From Diacronema lutheri (taxonomy: Eukaryota; Haptophyta; Pavlovophyceae; Pavlovales; Pavlovaceae): 64,000 nt of DNA. Of the stretch, positions 9,752 through 19,246 are shown piece by piece. The translations under genes were made by a program, and so were the position numbers. The notes under the pieces are model-generated. The model was not told the DNA's origin. It ran no database searches and saw only the letters and a list, made by a program, of their open reading frames with translations. The number at the start of each line of letters is the position of its first letter. The stretch's first letter is position 1. The stretch covers positions 1,116,001 to 1,180,000 of the forward strand of contig JAGTXO010000005.1 of NCBI GenBank assembly GCA_019448385.1. The letters are read 5' to 3'.

Positions 9752-12700
9752 TCAGCCCGCCGTCTGAGCGGCCGCGTGCAAGTAGCTGTCGAGTTGGCGC
9801 GAGTACTGAGCAGCGCTCGGCGGCCAATGGCCCGCGCCCGACCGCGCCTCGCCCGCGAGCCTGGTGGCGAGCACAAACCCCTCGTCGGCGAGCGCGCGCA
9901 TCTCGTCGACCGCGGCAGCTGACAAGAGCGTCGGCTCGACCGCACCCTCGCCCTCGCGCGCGCAAGTACCGCGCACAGCCTCTGCGCCCGGCGCCGCCGA
10001 GGCACACACGCTCGCACCGGAACTCGATGCGCAATCGTGTGCGGTTGGATCGGGGCCGCGGATCGGCCGCACGAGGCTCACAAAGCCGGCGGCGCTCTGC
10101 GCGGCATCGGTGGCCGCTCGTCCGACCTGAAGCCGCTCGTCCGGTCCGGTACGCGCTCGCACGGACGGCAGCCTGGCGTGCAGCTCGCGCGCGACGCGCG
10201 CCTCGAACTCGGCCTCGAGCTGGCGCAGCCGTGTGCCCTGCCGCACCATCTCGCCCTCAAAATGCGCGCGCAGCTGCGCGAGTTGCGCCGCGTGCTGCCG
10301 CGCGAGTTCGCCGACCACGCCTGCGCCGCGCGCGCCGCCCTCGCCGGCGGCGTCCGGCGCGGCAGTCGCACCGCCCAGGCCGAGCGCAGCGGACCAGCCC
10401 GTCTCTCCTGCCGCGCCCGCTCCCGCCGTGCGCGCGCGCCCGAATCCGAGCCGCTTGAGCTCCGCGGCCTCGTCGCCCGACGCCTGCGCGCGCGCACTCG
10501 CCGCGCGCACCGCGTGCGCGCCGTCGCGCGCGGCCGCATCGGCGCGCGCCGCGTTCGCGTCGGCGAGCTCGCGCAGCTGTGCGAGCTCGCGCGTGTGCTC
10601 GCGCGCCGCGCGCTCGAGCGCCGCCTCGCCGTCGGCGCGCGCGCGCGCGTGCGCCACGCGCGCGCGCTCAGCATCCTCCACCGCCTGCTGCCGGCCGCGC
10701 GCCTCCGCCTCCGCGCGCGCGCGCTCGGCAGCGAGCGCGGCGCGCAGCTCGTCCGCGTTGGCAGAGGCATCGGAGGCTCGAACCTTGGCCTCGTCCGCCG
10801 TCGCGCGCGCGCGCGCGCTCGCCTCGCGCTCGGCGCGCGCGGCTGCTCGCGCTCGGTCCAGATCGGCGCGCAGCGCGTCGACGAGCGTGCCACGCTCGCG
10901 CGCGTCAACCTCCGCACCGCGCGCGGCCGCGCGCGCGTCGGCGAGCGCGCGTGTGTGCTCGGAGCGCGCATCGGCGAGCGCCTCTCGGTAGCGCGCGCGC
11001 TGGCCCGCCTGCTGCCGCGCAAAGCCGAGGTGCGCCGAGCGCAGCTCGCCGAGCGCGGCGCGCGCGCGGTCGGCGGCGTCGCGCAGCGCCGGCGGGAGCG
11101 CGTCGCGCGCCTCGGCGAAGGCGTCGCGCGCGGCGCGCTCTGCGGCCGCGGCGCTGGGCACGCCGACGACGCGTCGGCGCTCTGGGCTCGCGCCGGCGCC
11201 GCGCGACGCGCCGTGCACGCTGCTGAGGTCGCGCGCAACCTCTGCGCACAGCGCGCGCGCGTCCGCAGCGACGGCGTCGACGGTCGCCGCCGCCTGCGCG
11301 CCGAGTGCGACGCGCGCGCGCTCGAGGCGGACGAGGGACGCGTCGGCCACCGCGAGCTCCGCCGACAGCGCCGCGGCCATCGCCAGGCCCTCCGCGCGCG
11401 CCTCGCGCGCCGTCGCCGCTGCTTGCGCCGCGCGCGCCGCGTGCTCGGCGCCCGTACGCACCTTGGGCGCGCGCGCGCCGACGTCGACGCCGGGCGCGCG
11501 CGCGCGGTCGCGCCCGACGCGCGCGACGAGCCCGCCGTCGGCGAGTGCAGCGGCAACGTCGAGCTCTGCGCTGGGCGGCGGAGGCGGGCTCGACGCGAGC
11601 AGCCTTTCGACGCCATCGGCGAGAGCGGCCGCGTCTGCTCCACCAAGTCGGTGCGCGCGCGCAAGCCGCGCGTCGAGTTGGCGTGCCGAGTCGGCCATCG
11701 CTTTGAGCTGCGCGAGGTACGTCGACACGTGCGACTCGTGCACGCCGAGCGCGCGCGCCAGCGCGGCTGCCGCGCTCGCCGTCGCCGCGCGCTCGCGCTC
11801 GCGCGCGGCGCGGCGCGCCTCTCGCGCCCTCTCGGCGTGCTCGGCGAGCTGCGCGTCCAGCGCGGCGAGGCCCGCGCGCAACCGCGCGGTGCGGTGCGCT
11901 TCGGCGGACGAGCCGGGCGGCAGCGGGGGCGGCAGGTCGGATGTCGCGCCCTCGATCTCGGCGCGCAGCCAGCCCCGGCGCGCGCTCGGCGATGCGCGCG
12001 CAGCAGGGCTGCGGCTGCGGCTGCTGCTGCTGCTGCTGCGCCGTGCCCGTGCCCGCGGCTGCGGCGGTGAACGCGAGCGTGAGCGCGCGATGGACGACAG
12101 GGTCGGTCGCGCGGCAAACGGCTCGCCCCGGCGGCGTGCAGGCGAGCGACCCCGCCCCGCACGGCGCTCCTCCGGGCTCGCGCTCACCGATCGCGCGGCG
12201 CGCGCGCCTGCAGGCATCCACGGGTGCGCGGAGGGCGAACGCGAACGCGAGGGCGAGGGCGAGGGCGAGGACGATGGGCCACGTGGCGCTGGGCTCGCCG
12301 AGCGACCTCGCGCGCTCGCGACGACCTCCGCGCCGCGCCCCCGCCGCCGCGCCGCCGGGCTTCGGCTGCGCGAGTGCGCGCCGCCGAGGTAACCGCCTAC
12401 GTAACCGCCGACCATCTCGCGCCCGCTCGTCGAGGCGGGCGTACGCGAGCCGCTCGCCGAGCGCGATCGGCCGCGCGAGGCCGAGCGGCTGCGCGAGCGC
12501 CTACTCGCGCGCGCCGAGCGCTCGCGCGCGCGCACCGCCGCCGCTGCAACGAGCCGCAGCCCAGCGGTTGAGTCTCGCGCACGGCCGATGTCGGCGGACA
12601 CCGAGCGCGGCCGCTCGCGCGCGTGCGACGCGGAGCGCTCACGCGAGCGGCCGCGCGCGGCGGAGCTGCCGGCGTACTCCGCGCCGGGCGCTGCGCACAG

Positions 12701-13291
12701 CTCGCGCCTCGCCGCCGCTTCCTCCCGCCCGCGCCCAAAATGCCGCGCCTGAGCCGCACCGCTCGCGCGCGCGTGCGACGAGCTTGCCGGGTGGCCCAAA
12801 GCGCTCCGCGCGGCGCTGCTTGGCGCAGCATCCGTGCGCAGCGCGTCGGCGACCGCCTCGTCGAGCGATGCCTCGAGCTGCGCGAGCGTGTCCAGCAGCG
12901 TCGACGAGTCGGCCGCGCCTGCCGGCTCGCGTCCGCTCGGCCGCGCGGGCAGCCACGTCACGTCTGCGCGCTCGCGCGTGGGGTCGGGAGCCGGAGGAGG
13001 CGCCGCCACAGCGCGCGTGCCCGCGAGCGCAGGCGATCGGTGGCCGTTGTCCAGGGGTCTCGGTGCGGACTGCGCGCCGAGGCTGTCGCGGTACGGCACG
13101 CTCATCGGCGAGAAGCAGCCGCCCGCACGCGGCGCCACGGCGAGCTCGACGGAGCCTAGCGCGCGCGGCGCGGGCTCAGCGTGGAGCTCGGCCGGCGGGT
13201 GGACCCATCCACCCGCAGCCGCCGCGCGCACGTCACTCGTGCCATACAGCGCGGCGCGCGACGCCGGCTCGAGCAGGTCCGCGTCCAGCAT
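9752..13291 (-). CDS. Large coiled-coil protein with Arg/Ser-rich middle, function unknown
   Basis: A single open frame of 1,179 residues. The first about 130 residues are Pro/Gly/Ala-rich with a short helix (LLDTLAQLEASLDEAVADAL) near 130-150. Residues about 210-440 are dominated by RS, SR and SRSRSP dipeptides, resembling SR proteins but without an RRM. From about 460 onward the chain is Ala/Glu/Arg-rich with heptads for about 550 residues, a long coiled coil ending in QLRAHFEGEMVRQGTRLRQLEAEFEARV. The last 90 residues are less regular. Candidates are a centrosomal, ciliary or spliceosome-associated scaffold, but no family is recognisable. It is divergent from the next plus-strand gene, with an AT-rich 76-bp gap containing TTTATGATTTATTTTT. 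Confidence 0.7.
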   Translation of the reverse strand: MLDADLLEPASRAALYGTSDVRAAAAGGWVHPPAELHAEPAPRALGSVELAVAPRAGGCFSPMSVPYRDSLGAQSAPRPLDNGHRSPALAGTRAVAAPPPAPDPTRERADVTWLPARPSGREPAGAADSSTLLDTLAQLEASLDEAVADALRTDAAPSSAARSALGHPASSSHARASGAAQARHFGRGREEAAARRELCAAPGAEYAGSSAARGRSRERSASHARERPRSVSADIGRARDSTAGLRLVAAAAVRARERSARASRRSRSRSASRGRSRSASGSRTPASTSGREMVGGYVGGYLGGAHSRSRSPAARRRGRGAEVVASARGRSASPAPRGPSSSPSPSPSRSRSPSAHPWMPAGARAARSVSASPEERRAGRGRSPARRRGEPFAARPTLSSIARSRSRSPPQPRARARRSSSSSSRSRSPAARASPSARRGWLRAEIEGATSDLPPPLPPGSSAEAHRTARLRAGLAALDAQLAEHAERAREARRAARERERAATASAAAALARALGVHESHVSTYLAQLKAMADSARQLDARLARAHRLGGADAAALADGVERLLASSPPPPPSAELDVAAALADGGLVARVGRDRARAPGVDVGARAPKVRTGAEHAARAAQAAATAREARAEGLAMAAALSAELAVADASLVRLERARVALGAQAAATVDAVAADARALCAEVARDLSSVHGASRGAGASPERRRVVGVPSAAAAERAARDAFAEARDALPPALRDAADRARAALGELRSAHLGFARQQAGQRARYREALADARSEHTRALADARAAARGAEVDARERGTLVDALRADLDRARAAARAEREASARARATADEAKVRASDASANADELRAALAAERARAEAEARGRQQAVEDAERARVAHARARADGEAALERAAREHTRELAQLRELADANAARADAAARDGAHAVRAASARAQASGDEAAELKRLGFGRARTAGAGAAGETGWSAALGLGGATAAPDAAGEGGARGAGVVGELARQHAAQLAQLRAHFEGEMVRQGTRLRQLEAEFEARVARELHARLPSVRARTGPDERLQVGRAATDAAQSAAGFVSLVRPIRGPDPTAHDCASSSGASVCASAAPGAEAVRGTCAREGEGAVEPTLLSAAAVDEMRALADEGFVLATRLAGEARSGAGHWPPSAAQYSRQLDSYLHAAAQTAG

Positions 13292-13367
13292 GCGTTTGAA
13301 AGAATTTAGGAGAATTTATGATTTATTTTTGAAAGAAGGAAGGCGGGGAGGGAGGACCAGCAGAGGC

Positions 13368-14414
13368 ATGGCACTCCCGTCGCGGTTGCGGCCCATCCTC
13401 GCCTTGGCGGGCGTCGTGCAGGCGGCAGGGCCGCCGCCTTCGGCGCGGTCGCGCGTCGAGACTCGTGCGCTGGCCGACGGCGCCCATGTGTGCCCGGCGC
13501 CGGGCGGCGTGTACTCCTCGGGCAGCGCGCTTGGGCTCAGCGCGCGAGACGTGAAACACGTCGCGATCGCCTTCCACGGGCAATTCTTGCACGGGCGAAC
13601 GCCGACCAAGCAGGCGAGTGCCGTGCTCCCGCCAGCTTGGGGCGATTCAGCGGCCGCGCGCACGTGGCCCGTCGCGTTCGACGCCTTCGTATCCACGTCG
13701 ACGCAGCAGCTCGAGCATCGGCCATGCGTCGCGGTCGACGGCCAGCAGCTGTGCGAGCGGCTGCAGAACAAGGGCGGCTTCCGCTTCGCGCAGTGCGAGC
13801 TGCGGCCGTACAACGGCACGACATACATCCGCTGGGCTTTTGACATGGGTCTGCCCTGGCGTGACGCCGCGCGCTTCAGCCTCTACCCGCACCGTGTGCT
13901 CTCCGATTTCCACACGATCGCGTGCGCGCTCGAGCGGGTGCGCGCGCACGAGGCGCGCGCGGGCGCGCAGTACGACCTCATCGGCGTCACGCGCATGGAC
14001 GTCTTCTTCTACTTCTTGCGCGCGCTCCCTCCCTTTGGCGCACCGGACTCGTGGTATGAGAGCGTGCAGAGGGCGCGCGTGATCGGCAAGCGGAGCGCGC
14101 ACAAGCCGCTCTGGGAGGACCGCTTCGTGCTCGGCAGGCGCGACGAGATGCTCACGATGGGGCAGCTCGTGCAGAAGCTCGCGCACAACTTTGTGCGGCT
14201 GGGAAACCTTTCTTACCCAGAGGCGCAACTGCACGCGCACTTTGCCGACGATGTGCTGCGGATCCCGGGGCGCAAGCGCAAGGCCCTCCGCCCGTTCGAG
14301 GCCTACATGGCGATCGAAGGCTTCAAGCAGAACAAGGGCAAGTTCCGCAAGTTCTTCATCGAGCCACCCGCGGACATCCCGATCGCCACCAGGTGGCGCC
14401 GTCACTCGGTCTGA
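13368..14414 (+). CDS. Secreted or Golgi-lumenal protein, unknown family
   Basis: A 348-residue protein. The start MALPSRLRPILALAGVVQAAG is a typical cleavable signal peptide. The body is globular with paired cysteines (RPCVAVDGQQLCERL, FRFAQCELRPYNG) and N-glycosylation sequons (YNGTTY, LGNLSY). An aromatic/acidic motif VTRMDVFFYFLRALPPFG could be a nucleotide-sugar DxD-like site, so a glycosyltransferase is possible, but I do not recognise the family. A basic C-terminus (KFRKFFIEPP, RWRRHSV) lacks a retention motif. It sits next to a sialyltransferase-like gene whose 3' end is convergent 136 bp away, which fits a secretory-pathway role only weakly. Confidence 0.65.
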   Translation: MALPSRLRPILALAGVVQAAGPPPSARSRVETRALADGAHVCPAPGGVYSSGSALGLSARDVKHVAIAFHGQFLHGRTPTKQASAVLPPAWGDSAAARTWPVAFDAFVSTSTQQLEHRPCVAVDGQQLCERLQNKGGFRFAQCELRPYNGTTYIRWAFDMGLPWRDAARFSLYPHRVLSDFHTIACALERVRAHEARAGAQYDLIGVTRMDVFFYFLRALPPFGAPDSWYESVQRARVIGKRSAHKPLWEDRFVLGRRDEMLTMGQLVQKLAHNFVRLGNLSYPEAQLHAHFADDVLRIPGRKRKALRPFEAYMAIEGFKQNKGKFRKFFIEPPADIPIATRWRRHSV

Positions 14415-14550
14415 CCACCGCTCCGCGCACGCGCCCGCAGAGCGGGCAGCGGAGCGCATTGAGAGTTGAGCCAATGCTTCCATTCCCACCGTGTGCGGTG
14501 TGCCGCGCTCGCATGCGCAGGCAGCATCACCTCTGAGTGGCTCAAACATT

Positions 14551-16860
14551 TCAGACAGGCTGTGACTGAGCAGAGAGCCTGATGAAAGTTGTCGCGCCGA
14601 GCGCGCGGATGAGCTGCAGCTGGCCCGTCTTGAGCGTGGCGAACAGCTTCTCCTTGTTCACGGTGTAGCCCGTGCACCCTGTCGTCCGCGCACAGACGCT
14701 CGCCGCGACGCCGGCGCACACGACGCAGCTCTTCGCAGCGGCGGTGGGCACGATGGAGCGCACGCCCGGCGTGCACGGCAGGTCGTGATGTGGCGCCGCC
14801 GCGTCGGCCGCCTCTCGGTACCGATCTCGCGCGCGCCGGCCCGCGCGCGCGAGTGCGTAGAACGTGACGCCCTGCCGCGCGACAAGCGCGCCGCCCGAGC
14901 CTTTGAGCGTGGCGAGGTGCGGCGAGCCGCGCGTCACCTCGAAGCCGACGCACGTGTGGTTGAGCTGCGCGCACAGCCGCGGCGCGGCCGCGACGCACAC
15001 GCGGCACGCGCACGCCGAGCGGTCGATCGAGAGCTCGCCACAATCAAAGTCGGCGGCATGCGTCGCAACGTCGGCGTGCGGCTCGAAAGGGCCGTCGACA
15101 GTGCGCGCCGCGTGCTGCTCGGCGTGCGGCCGCTCGTCGGCGACCGCGGAGCACTTGCGCCCGACCGCGTCCTGCGGTGGCATCGCGTGCAGCTGCACCC
15201 AGCCGAGCGCGCGCAGCGTGTGCAGCAGGTCGTATTCCTCCTCCATTGGTTCGCGACTGTGAGAACAGCACACCCAGCGCGTCGCCTCGCTGTGGTAGTA
15301 CTTGTAGCGCATGGTCGGGAAGGGCGTCGAATGGCAGCAGAAGGGGAAGAAGCCGTACACGTGCACGGGCAGCGCGCACCGCGCCTGCGCTGCGAGGAGT
15401 ACGGCTAAGAAGCCACCGGACATTGGCGCGCGAGGCAGAGCGCGAGCGCACGCGTCCTCCACGGCATGCATCGGCGCGCCCACCCTGCGCATCCGGCTCG
15501 CGCCGCGCTTGGCCGTGTAGCTCGTGAGGAGCTGCAGCCGCGCCGCGCTCCGCTCCTTATATAGACAGCCCACCTCCACGTCCCGTTGCGTGGAGGAGCA
15601 GAGGTCGGTTTGGAATTCGGCGCGCCGCCTCTCGCGCGGCAGCAGCCACGACTCGAGAAGCACGTGGTTGACAAGCCGGTAGGACGTGCGGTTGCCCACC
15701 GCCCGCTCGTGCCCGCGCGTCGGCGCGTGATTGATCCGAATGACCACGTCGTGCGCGTCGATCTGCGCGCCGAGGGCGCCCCCGCTCGCACGCGCGTGCA
15801 GGCGCAGGATGTCAGAGCTGCCCACGACGGCGCAGGAGAGCAGCTGCTCGGGCTGCGCGCTCGCGGCGCTCGACGGGGCCGCGCGCAGCAGCTGCGCCTG
15901 CGCCGTGTGCGAAAGCGACGCTGCGCCACCGCTGCCCGCGAGCGAGCGTTCGAGTCGCGGACCGCGCCGAAGCGTGCGCACCTTGCCGAGTGACGTGACG
16001 CAGTGCGCGAGGCGGCGGACGAGGGGCGGCGCGGGCGGGCGCGAGTGCGACTCGTTGAGCAGAACGCTGATCGCCTCGGCACTCAGCTCGTCCGTCTCCG
16101 CGGCGCCCGCCTCCGCGGCGCATTCGTGCGCGTGCGCCGTGCCGCTCGCACCGCGCGCGCGCGCTGTCGCGCGCGCGCACGATGCACTCGGCGTGGCAGG
16201 GAGCGAGGCGGAAGGGCGCGCCGCCGGGCGCGCGCCGAGCACGGCAGGCGCCGCCCGCCATTTGTCCGGCGCGCGCAGCGCGGACATGTCGAGCACCGCA
16301 GCCGAGCCGCGCGACGCGGCGGCGGGGCGCGTCGGCAGCCGGGACGGGGCGCTCTGCTTGCGGAGGGTCAACGCCGGCTGCTGCCGAGGGCCACTTGCCG
16401 GCGTCGCCCAGAGCGCCTCCAGCTTGGTGCGGTCGAAGCCCGCGCCAAGAGCGTTGATGCGCAGCAGCGCGGCCTGGCGCGCACGCTTTGTCGCCGCGGC
16501 AGCCGCCGCCGCGTCGCGCACGGCCCTCGCCTCGCGCGACGCGCGCAGCGCGGCCGTGGCGTCTGCGCTCGCGGACGGCGCGCCGCGCCGCGCGGCAGAC
16601 GTATTCTTCCCCGGCCAAGGTGCAGCGCTCACAAGCGGCCATGCCAGCGGCACGCGCGCGCTCGGCGCGTCGCTCACGGACGAGAGCTGCGCGCGCACTG
16701 AGAGGAGAACGAGCGCGCCGCACAGCCCGAGCACGAGCGTGCACGCGAGTAGCGTCATGCGCAGCGACGCTGGCGCGCCAGGCTGATCGTTGACATACGC
16801 GTGCGCGCCGCCGCGCCAACTCATCCGCGCCATCCCTCGCCGCGCGGCGTGCAGGTGCAT
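14551..16860 (-). CDS. GT29 sialyltransferase-family enzyme with C-terminal Cys-rich PAN-like modules
   Basis: A 769-residue type II membrane protein. A short cytosolic tail is followed by one transmembrane helix (about residues 34-56, MTLLACTLVLGLCGALVLL), then a long Ala-rich stem. The catalytic domain holds the L-sialylmotif at about 341-395 (LSCAVVGSSDILR, AHDVVIRINHAPT, GNRTSYRLVNH), the S-motif at about 478-502 (PMSGGFLAVLLAAQARC, VHVYGFFPF) and the YKYYH motif near 520 with the catalytic-type His. GT29 enzymes transfer sialic acid (or Kdn) from the CMP-sugar to glycans in the Golgi. After the catalytic domain come two Cys-rich modules (NHTCVGFEVTRG...LATLKG and TTGCTGYTVNKEKLFATLK) that look like PAN/apple folds, unusual for this family. 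The Ala-rich stem could hide introns. Confidence 0.85.
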   Translation of the reverse strand: MHLHAARRGMARMSWRGGAHAYVNDQPGAPASLRMTLLACTLVLGLCGALVLLSVRAQLSSVSDAPSARVPLAWPLVSAAPWPGKNTSAARRGAPSASADATAALRASREARAVRDAAAAAAATKRARQAALLRINALGAGFDRTKLEALWATPASGPRQQPALTLRKQSAPSRLPTRPAAASRGSAAVLDMSALRAPDKWRAAPAVLGARPAARPSASLPATPSASCARATARARGASGTAHAHECAAEAGAAETDELSAEAISVLLNESHSRPPAPPLVRRLAHCVTSLGKVRTLRRGPRLERSLAGSGGAASLSHTAQAQLLRAAPSSAASAQPEQLLSCAVVGSSDILRLHARASGGALGAQIDAHDVVIRINHAPTRGHERAVGNRTSYRLVNHVLLESWLLPRERRRAEFQTDLCSSTQRDVEVGCLYKERSAARLQLLTSYTAKRGASRMRRVGAPMHAVEDACARALPRAPMSGGFLAVLLAAQARCALPVHVYGFFPFCCHSTPFPTMRYKYYHSEATRWVCCSHSREPMEEEYDLLHTLRALGWVQLHAMPPQDAVGRKCSAVADERPHAEQHAARTVDGPFEPHADVATHAADFDCGELSIDRSACACRVCVAAAPRLCAQLNHTCVGFEVTRGSPHLATLKGSGGALVARQGVTFYALARAGRRARDRYREAADAAAPHHDLPCTPGVRSIVPTAAAKSCVVCAGVAASVCARTTGCTGYTVNKEKLFATLKTGQLQLIRALGATTFIRLSAQSQPV

Positions 16861-16965
16861 CGCCCACGCAAACCCTCGTACTCTCCCTCACCTCATCGCC
16901 GGCGCCATCGTAGGTGCAAGCCGAAGGGCAGAAGGGCGCCCGGTTTTGACTTTTGAGTGGTGTGG

Positions 16966-18708
16966 ATGGCCACACGGACCGCACGGCGACGCCGCGGCGC
17001 GGAGGGCGTGACGGGCGACACGGCGGCGAGCCCGCCGACGCGGTGCGCGACGGAGGAGGATTTGGCCGACACATGCCGCTCGCCGCTGCTCGCCAAGCTT
17101 GGCACGATCAAGGAGGCCATCCTGCTGCACGGCAAGCACGCCGAGGCGCGCGTGTACGTGGGCATCCTGTCCGGGTACCGGCTGCACGACCTCACGTTCC
17201 GGCAGTCGCTGCGCTCGCTCTTCCAGTGGCACAACGAGACGCTTAACGTCTGGACGCATCTCACCGGCTTCGTCCTCTTCGTCTGCCTGCTCGTCTATAC
17301 GGCCAAGCTCGCCGGCGCCGCGCGGCTGCCCGAGCCGCTCGTGGAGTGCGCGCACGCGGTCGAGCGCGCTGCGTGCCTGCGCACGCTCGCGCTGAGCACG
17401 TTGAGTGGTAGCGAGCTGGCGCGCATCTCGCGCAGCCTCGCCGTGCTGCCCGCGAGCGCCGCTGCGCTGCCAAGCCGCACGCTCGCGGCGCTGCTCGGCG
17501 ACGTGGCGAGGACGGCGGTTGAGCAGCAGCCGTCCGCGCGCCACGACGACCGGCTCCATCGCGCGCTGCGCCACCTCGCGGCGGTGCGACTGCCCGCCTT
17601 CCACGTCTCATTACCGCGCTGGCTCGGCGCGCGCGGCAAGCCTGACGCCCGCCGGCCGGACGCACCGGCCGTCGCGCGCCTCTCGCTCGCCGACCGGATG
17701 CGCGCGGCCGTGTTTGGGCGGGAGGGCGGGTTGCGCGGCGTCGCGCTGCCGCAACTGCGACTGCTGCTCAACGCGACGGCGCTGGGGCTGCACCGCACGG
17801 CTGACTCGCTCGAGCTCGGGCTCAACATGACGCGCGACGCCGCCGCGCGCGGCGTGCACGCCGCCATGCGCGGCGAGGCGTTCCTACACGGCGCTGCCGC
17901 CGACATTTCGGCGCAGCTGCCGCTGCTCAAGCTGAGCGCGATCGTCGCGTCGCTGCCAAACGTGCCCGAGCTCGCCGCGCTGCAGCGCGAGGCGAACCAC
18001 GTGCTCAGCACCTTCTCCGAGGCGCTGCACCTGCCGACCCTCGAGGCGCTCTCACCGCCGACCATCGAGCGGTGGCCGATCTACTTCTTCCTCGCGTCAG
18101 CGATGGTCTGCCTCGCTGGCTCGGCGGTGTACCACCTCTTCGGCACGGCGAATGCGCGCTGGGCCGGCCTGCTTGGCACGCTCGACTTCATCGGCATCAC
18201 CGCGCTGATCGTCGGCTCCTTCGTGCCCATCCTCTTCTACGGCTTTTACGAGCACCGCTTTTTGCGCACACTTTACATTGCGCTGATCTGCGCGCTGGGC
18301 GGCGTGCTCTTTGTGCTCGCGCTCACGCCGCTCTTCCACCTGCAGCGCTACCGCGAGCTGCGCACGATGCTTTTTACCGGCCTCGGCCTGAGCGGCGTCG
18401 TGCCGATCACGCACATGCTCGTATATTACGACTTCAACCAGCTCTCGCGCTTTGTGCTCGTCGGCACGCTGCTCACGGGCGGCGCGTACCTCTGCGGCAC
18501 CGCATTTTACCTCTCGCGCTTCCCCGAGGTTCTCGCGCCAGGCCGCTTCGACTTTGCGCTCTCGAGCCACAACATCTGGCACGTGATGGTCGTCCTCGCC
18601 GCCTCGTTGCATTTCTCATTCGTACTGGAGCTGTGGCAGGAGCGCTCCGTCGCGGCTGGACCACTCACCAATGCCACGTTGGCAACGGCGATGGCGCACC
18701 GCGCGTGA
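16966..18708 (+). CDS. PAQR (adiponectin/progestin receptor, hemolysin III) family membrane protein with a large inserted loop
   Basis: A 580-residue protein. The family entry motif is at about residues 65-95 (SGYRLHDLTFRQSLRSLFQW, HNETLNVWTHLTGF), followed by the first membrane helix. Between that helix and the next (WPIYFFLASAMVCLAGSAVYH) lies an insertion of about 230 residues, far longer than usual, made of amphipathic Ala/Arg/Leu-rich helices. The remaining helices follow normally. The conserved metal-site His residues are present in SAVYHLFG and SHNIWHVMVVLAAS. Family members are seven-helix proteins with a Zn site and ceramidase-like or receptor activity. The first ATG after the in-frame GTG codons is used as start. 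The divergent neighbour is the sialyltransferase (105 bp between ATGs). Confidence 0.88.
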   Translation: MATRTARRRRGAEGVTGDTAASPPTRCATEEDLADTCRSPLLAKLGTIKEAILLHGKHAEARVYVGILSGYRLHDLTFRQSLRSLFQWHNETLNVWTHLTGFVLFVCLLVYTAKLAGAARLPEPLVECAHAVERAACLRTLALSTLSGSELARISRSLAVLPASAAALPSRTLAALLGDVARTAVEQQPSARHDDRLHRALRHLAAVRLPAFHVSLPRWLGARGKPDARRPDAPAVARLSLADRMRAAVFGREGGLRGVALPQLRLLLNATALGLHRTADSLELGLNMTRDAAARGVHAAMRGEAFLHGAAADISAQLPLLKLSAIVASLPNVPELAALQREANHVLSTFSEALHLPTLEALSPPTIERWPIYFFLASAMVCLAGSAVYHLFGTANARWAGLLGTLDFIGITALIVGSFVPILFYGFYEHRFLRTLYIALICALGGVLFVLALTPLFHLQRYRELRTMLFTGLGLSGVVPITHMLVYYDFNQLSRFVLVGTLLTGGAYLCGTAFYLSRFPEVLAPGRFDFALSSHNIWHVMVVLAASLHFSFVLELWQERSVAAGPLTNATLATAMAHRA

Positions 18709-18757
18709 CCGCGCTTGCGTTCTGTGCTTCACAGCGAGGTCACACAATTTTTGCGCA

Positions 18758-19246
18758 TCAAGGCCGAGCACGCTTTCGCCCGATGCGAGATGCAACGTGC
18801 GGTGCCGATTCGATCACACGCGCCCTCATTGGCGCTCGCTCCCACTCGCTCAGCACAGTGAACGCGTTCCGCACCTGTGTCGAGGCCTGGCTCGCGACGG
18901 TGAGGTGCGCCTCCCGGGACAACACATCGTACTTGAGGATCTCAATGGAGTCAGCTGCACCCGCTTGACCATAGAGTGTGCGGAGCGACTGCAGCACGAC
19001 GAGCTCCAGCCCGAGAATGTCGCGAGGGATGCTGCCCTCGAAGCGCACCCGCATGAAGTTCAACGACGCGCGCGCGCGAGGATGCCTGTTCCTTTGTGTG
19101 GGAGCGCTTGCCTCGCCACCAGGCTCAACGTCCTCACTCTCATCAAAGTCGTCACCTCCATCAGCGTCGGCCACCTCGGGAGGGGGGGAGGAGGCCTCCT
19201 CATCGTCCGAGCCCGGCACCGACACGAACTCCGCGAGGTCCGCCAT
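18758..19246 (-). CDS. Rpp14/Pop5-family RNase P/MRP protein subunit (probable)
   Basis: A 162-residue protein starting MADLAEFVSV. Residues about 10-45 are acidic and low complexity. The C-terminal about 95 residues (LNFMRVRFEGSIPRDILGL, VLQSLRTLYGQAGAADSIEI, LKYDVLSREAHLTVASQ, QVRNAFTVLSEWE) match the alpha/beta pattern of the Rpp14/Pop5 family: a first strand, a long helix ending in a G-hydrophobic turn, a strand with the YD motif, then strand and helix. Family members bind the catalytic RNA of RNase P and RNase MRP in the nucleus, processing tRNA 5' ends and rRNA. The basic tail (ASRIGRKRARP) could be a nuclear or RNA-binding signal. Pop5 itself is the alternative. Confidence 0.65.
   Translation of the reverse strand: MADLAEFVSVPGSDDEEASSPPPEVADADGGDDFDESEDVEPGGEASAPTQRNRHPRARASLNFMRVRFEGSIPRDILGLELVVLQSLRTLYGQAGAADSIEILKYDVLSREAHLTVASQASTQVRNAFTVLSEWERAPMRARVIESAPHVASRIGRKRARP

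Noticed and set aside
10037-12162. Long plus-strand and second minus-strand ORFs opposite the coiled-coil gene
   Set aside because: Arg-rich composition and no motifs; produced by the skewed GC content of the coiled-coil gene on the minus strand.
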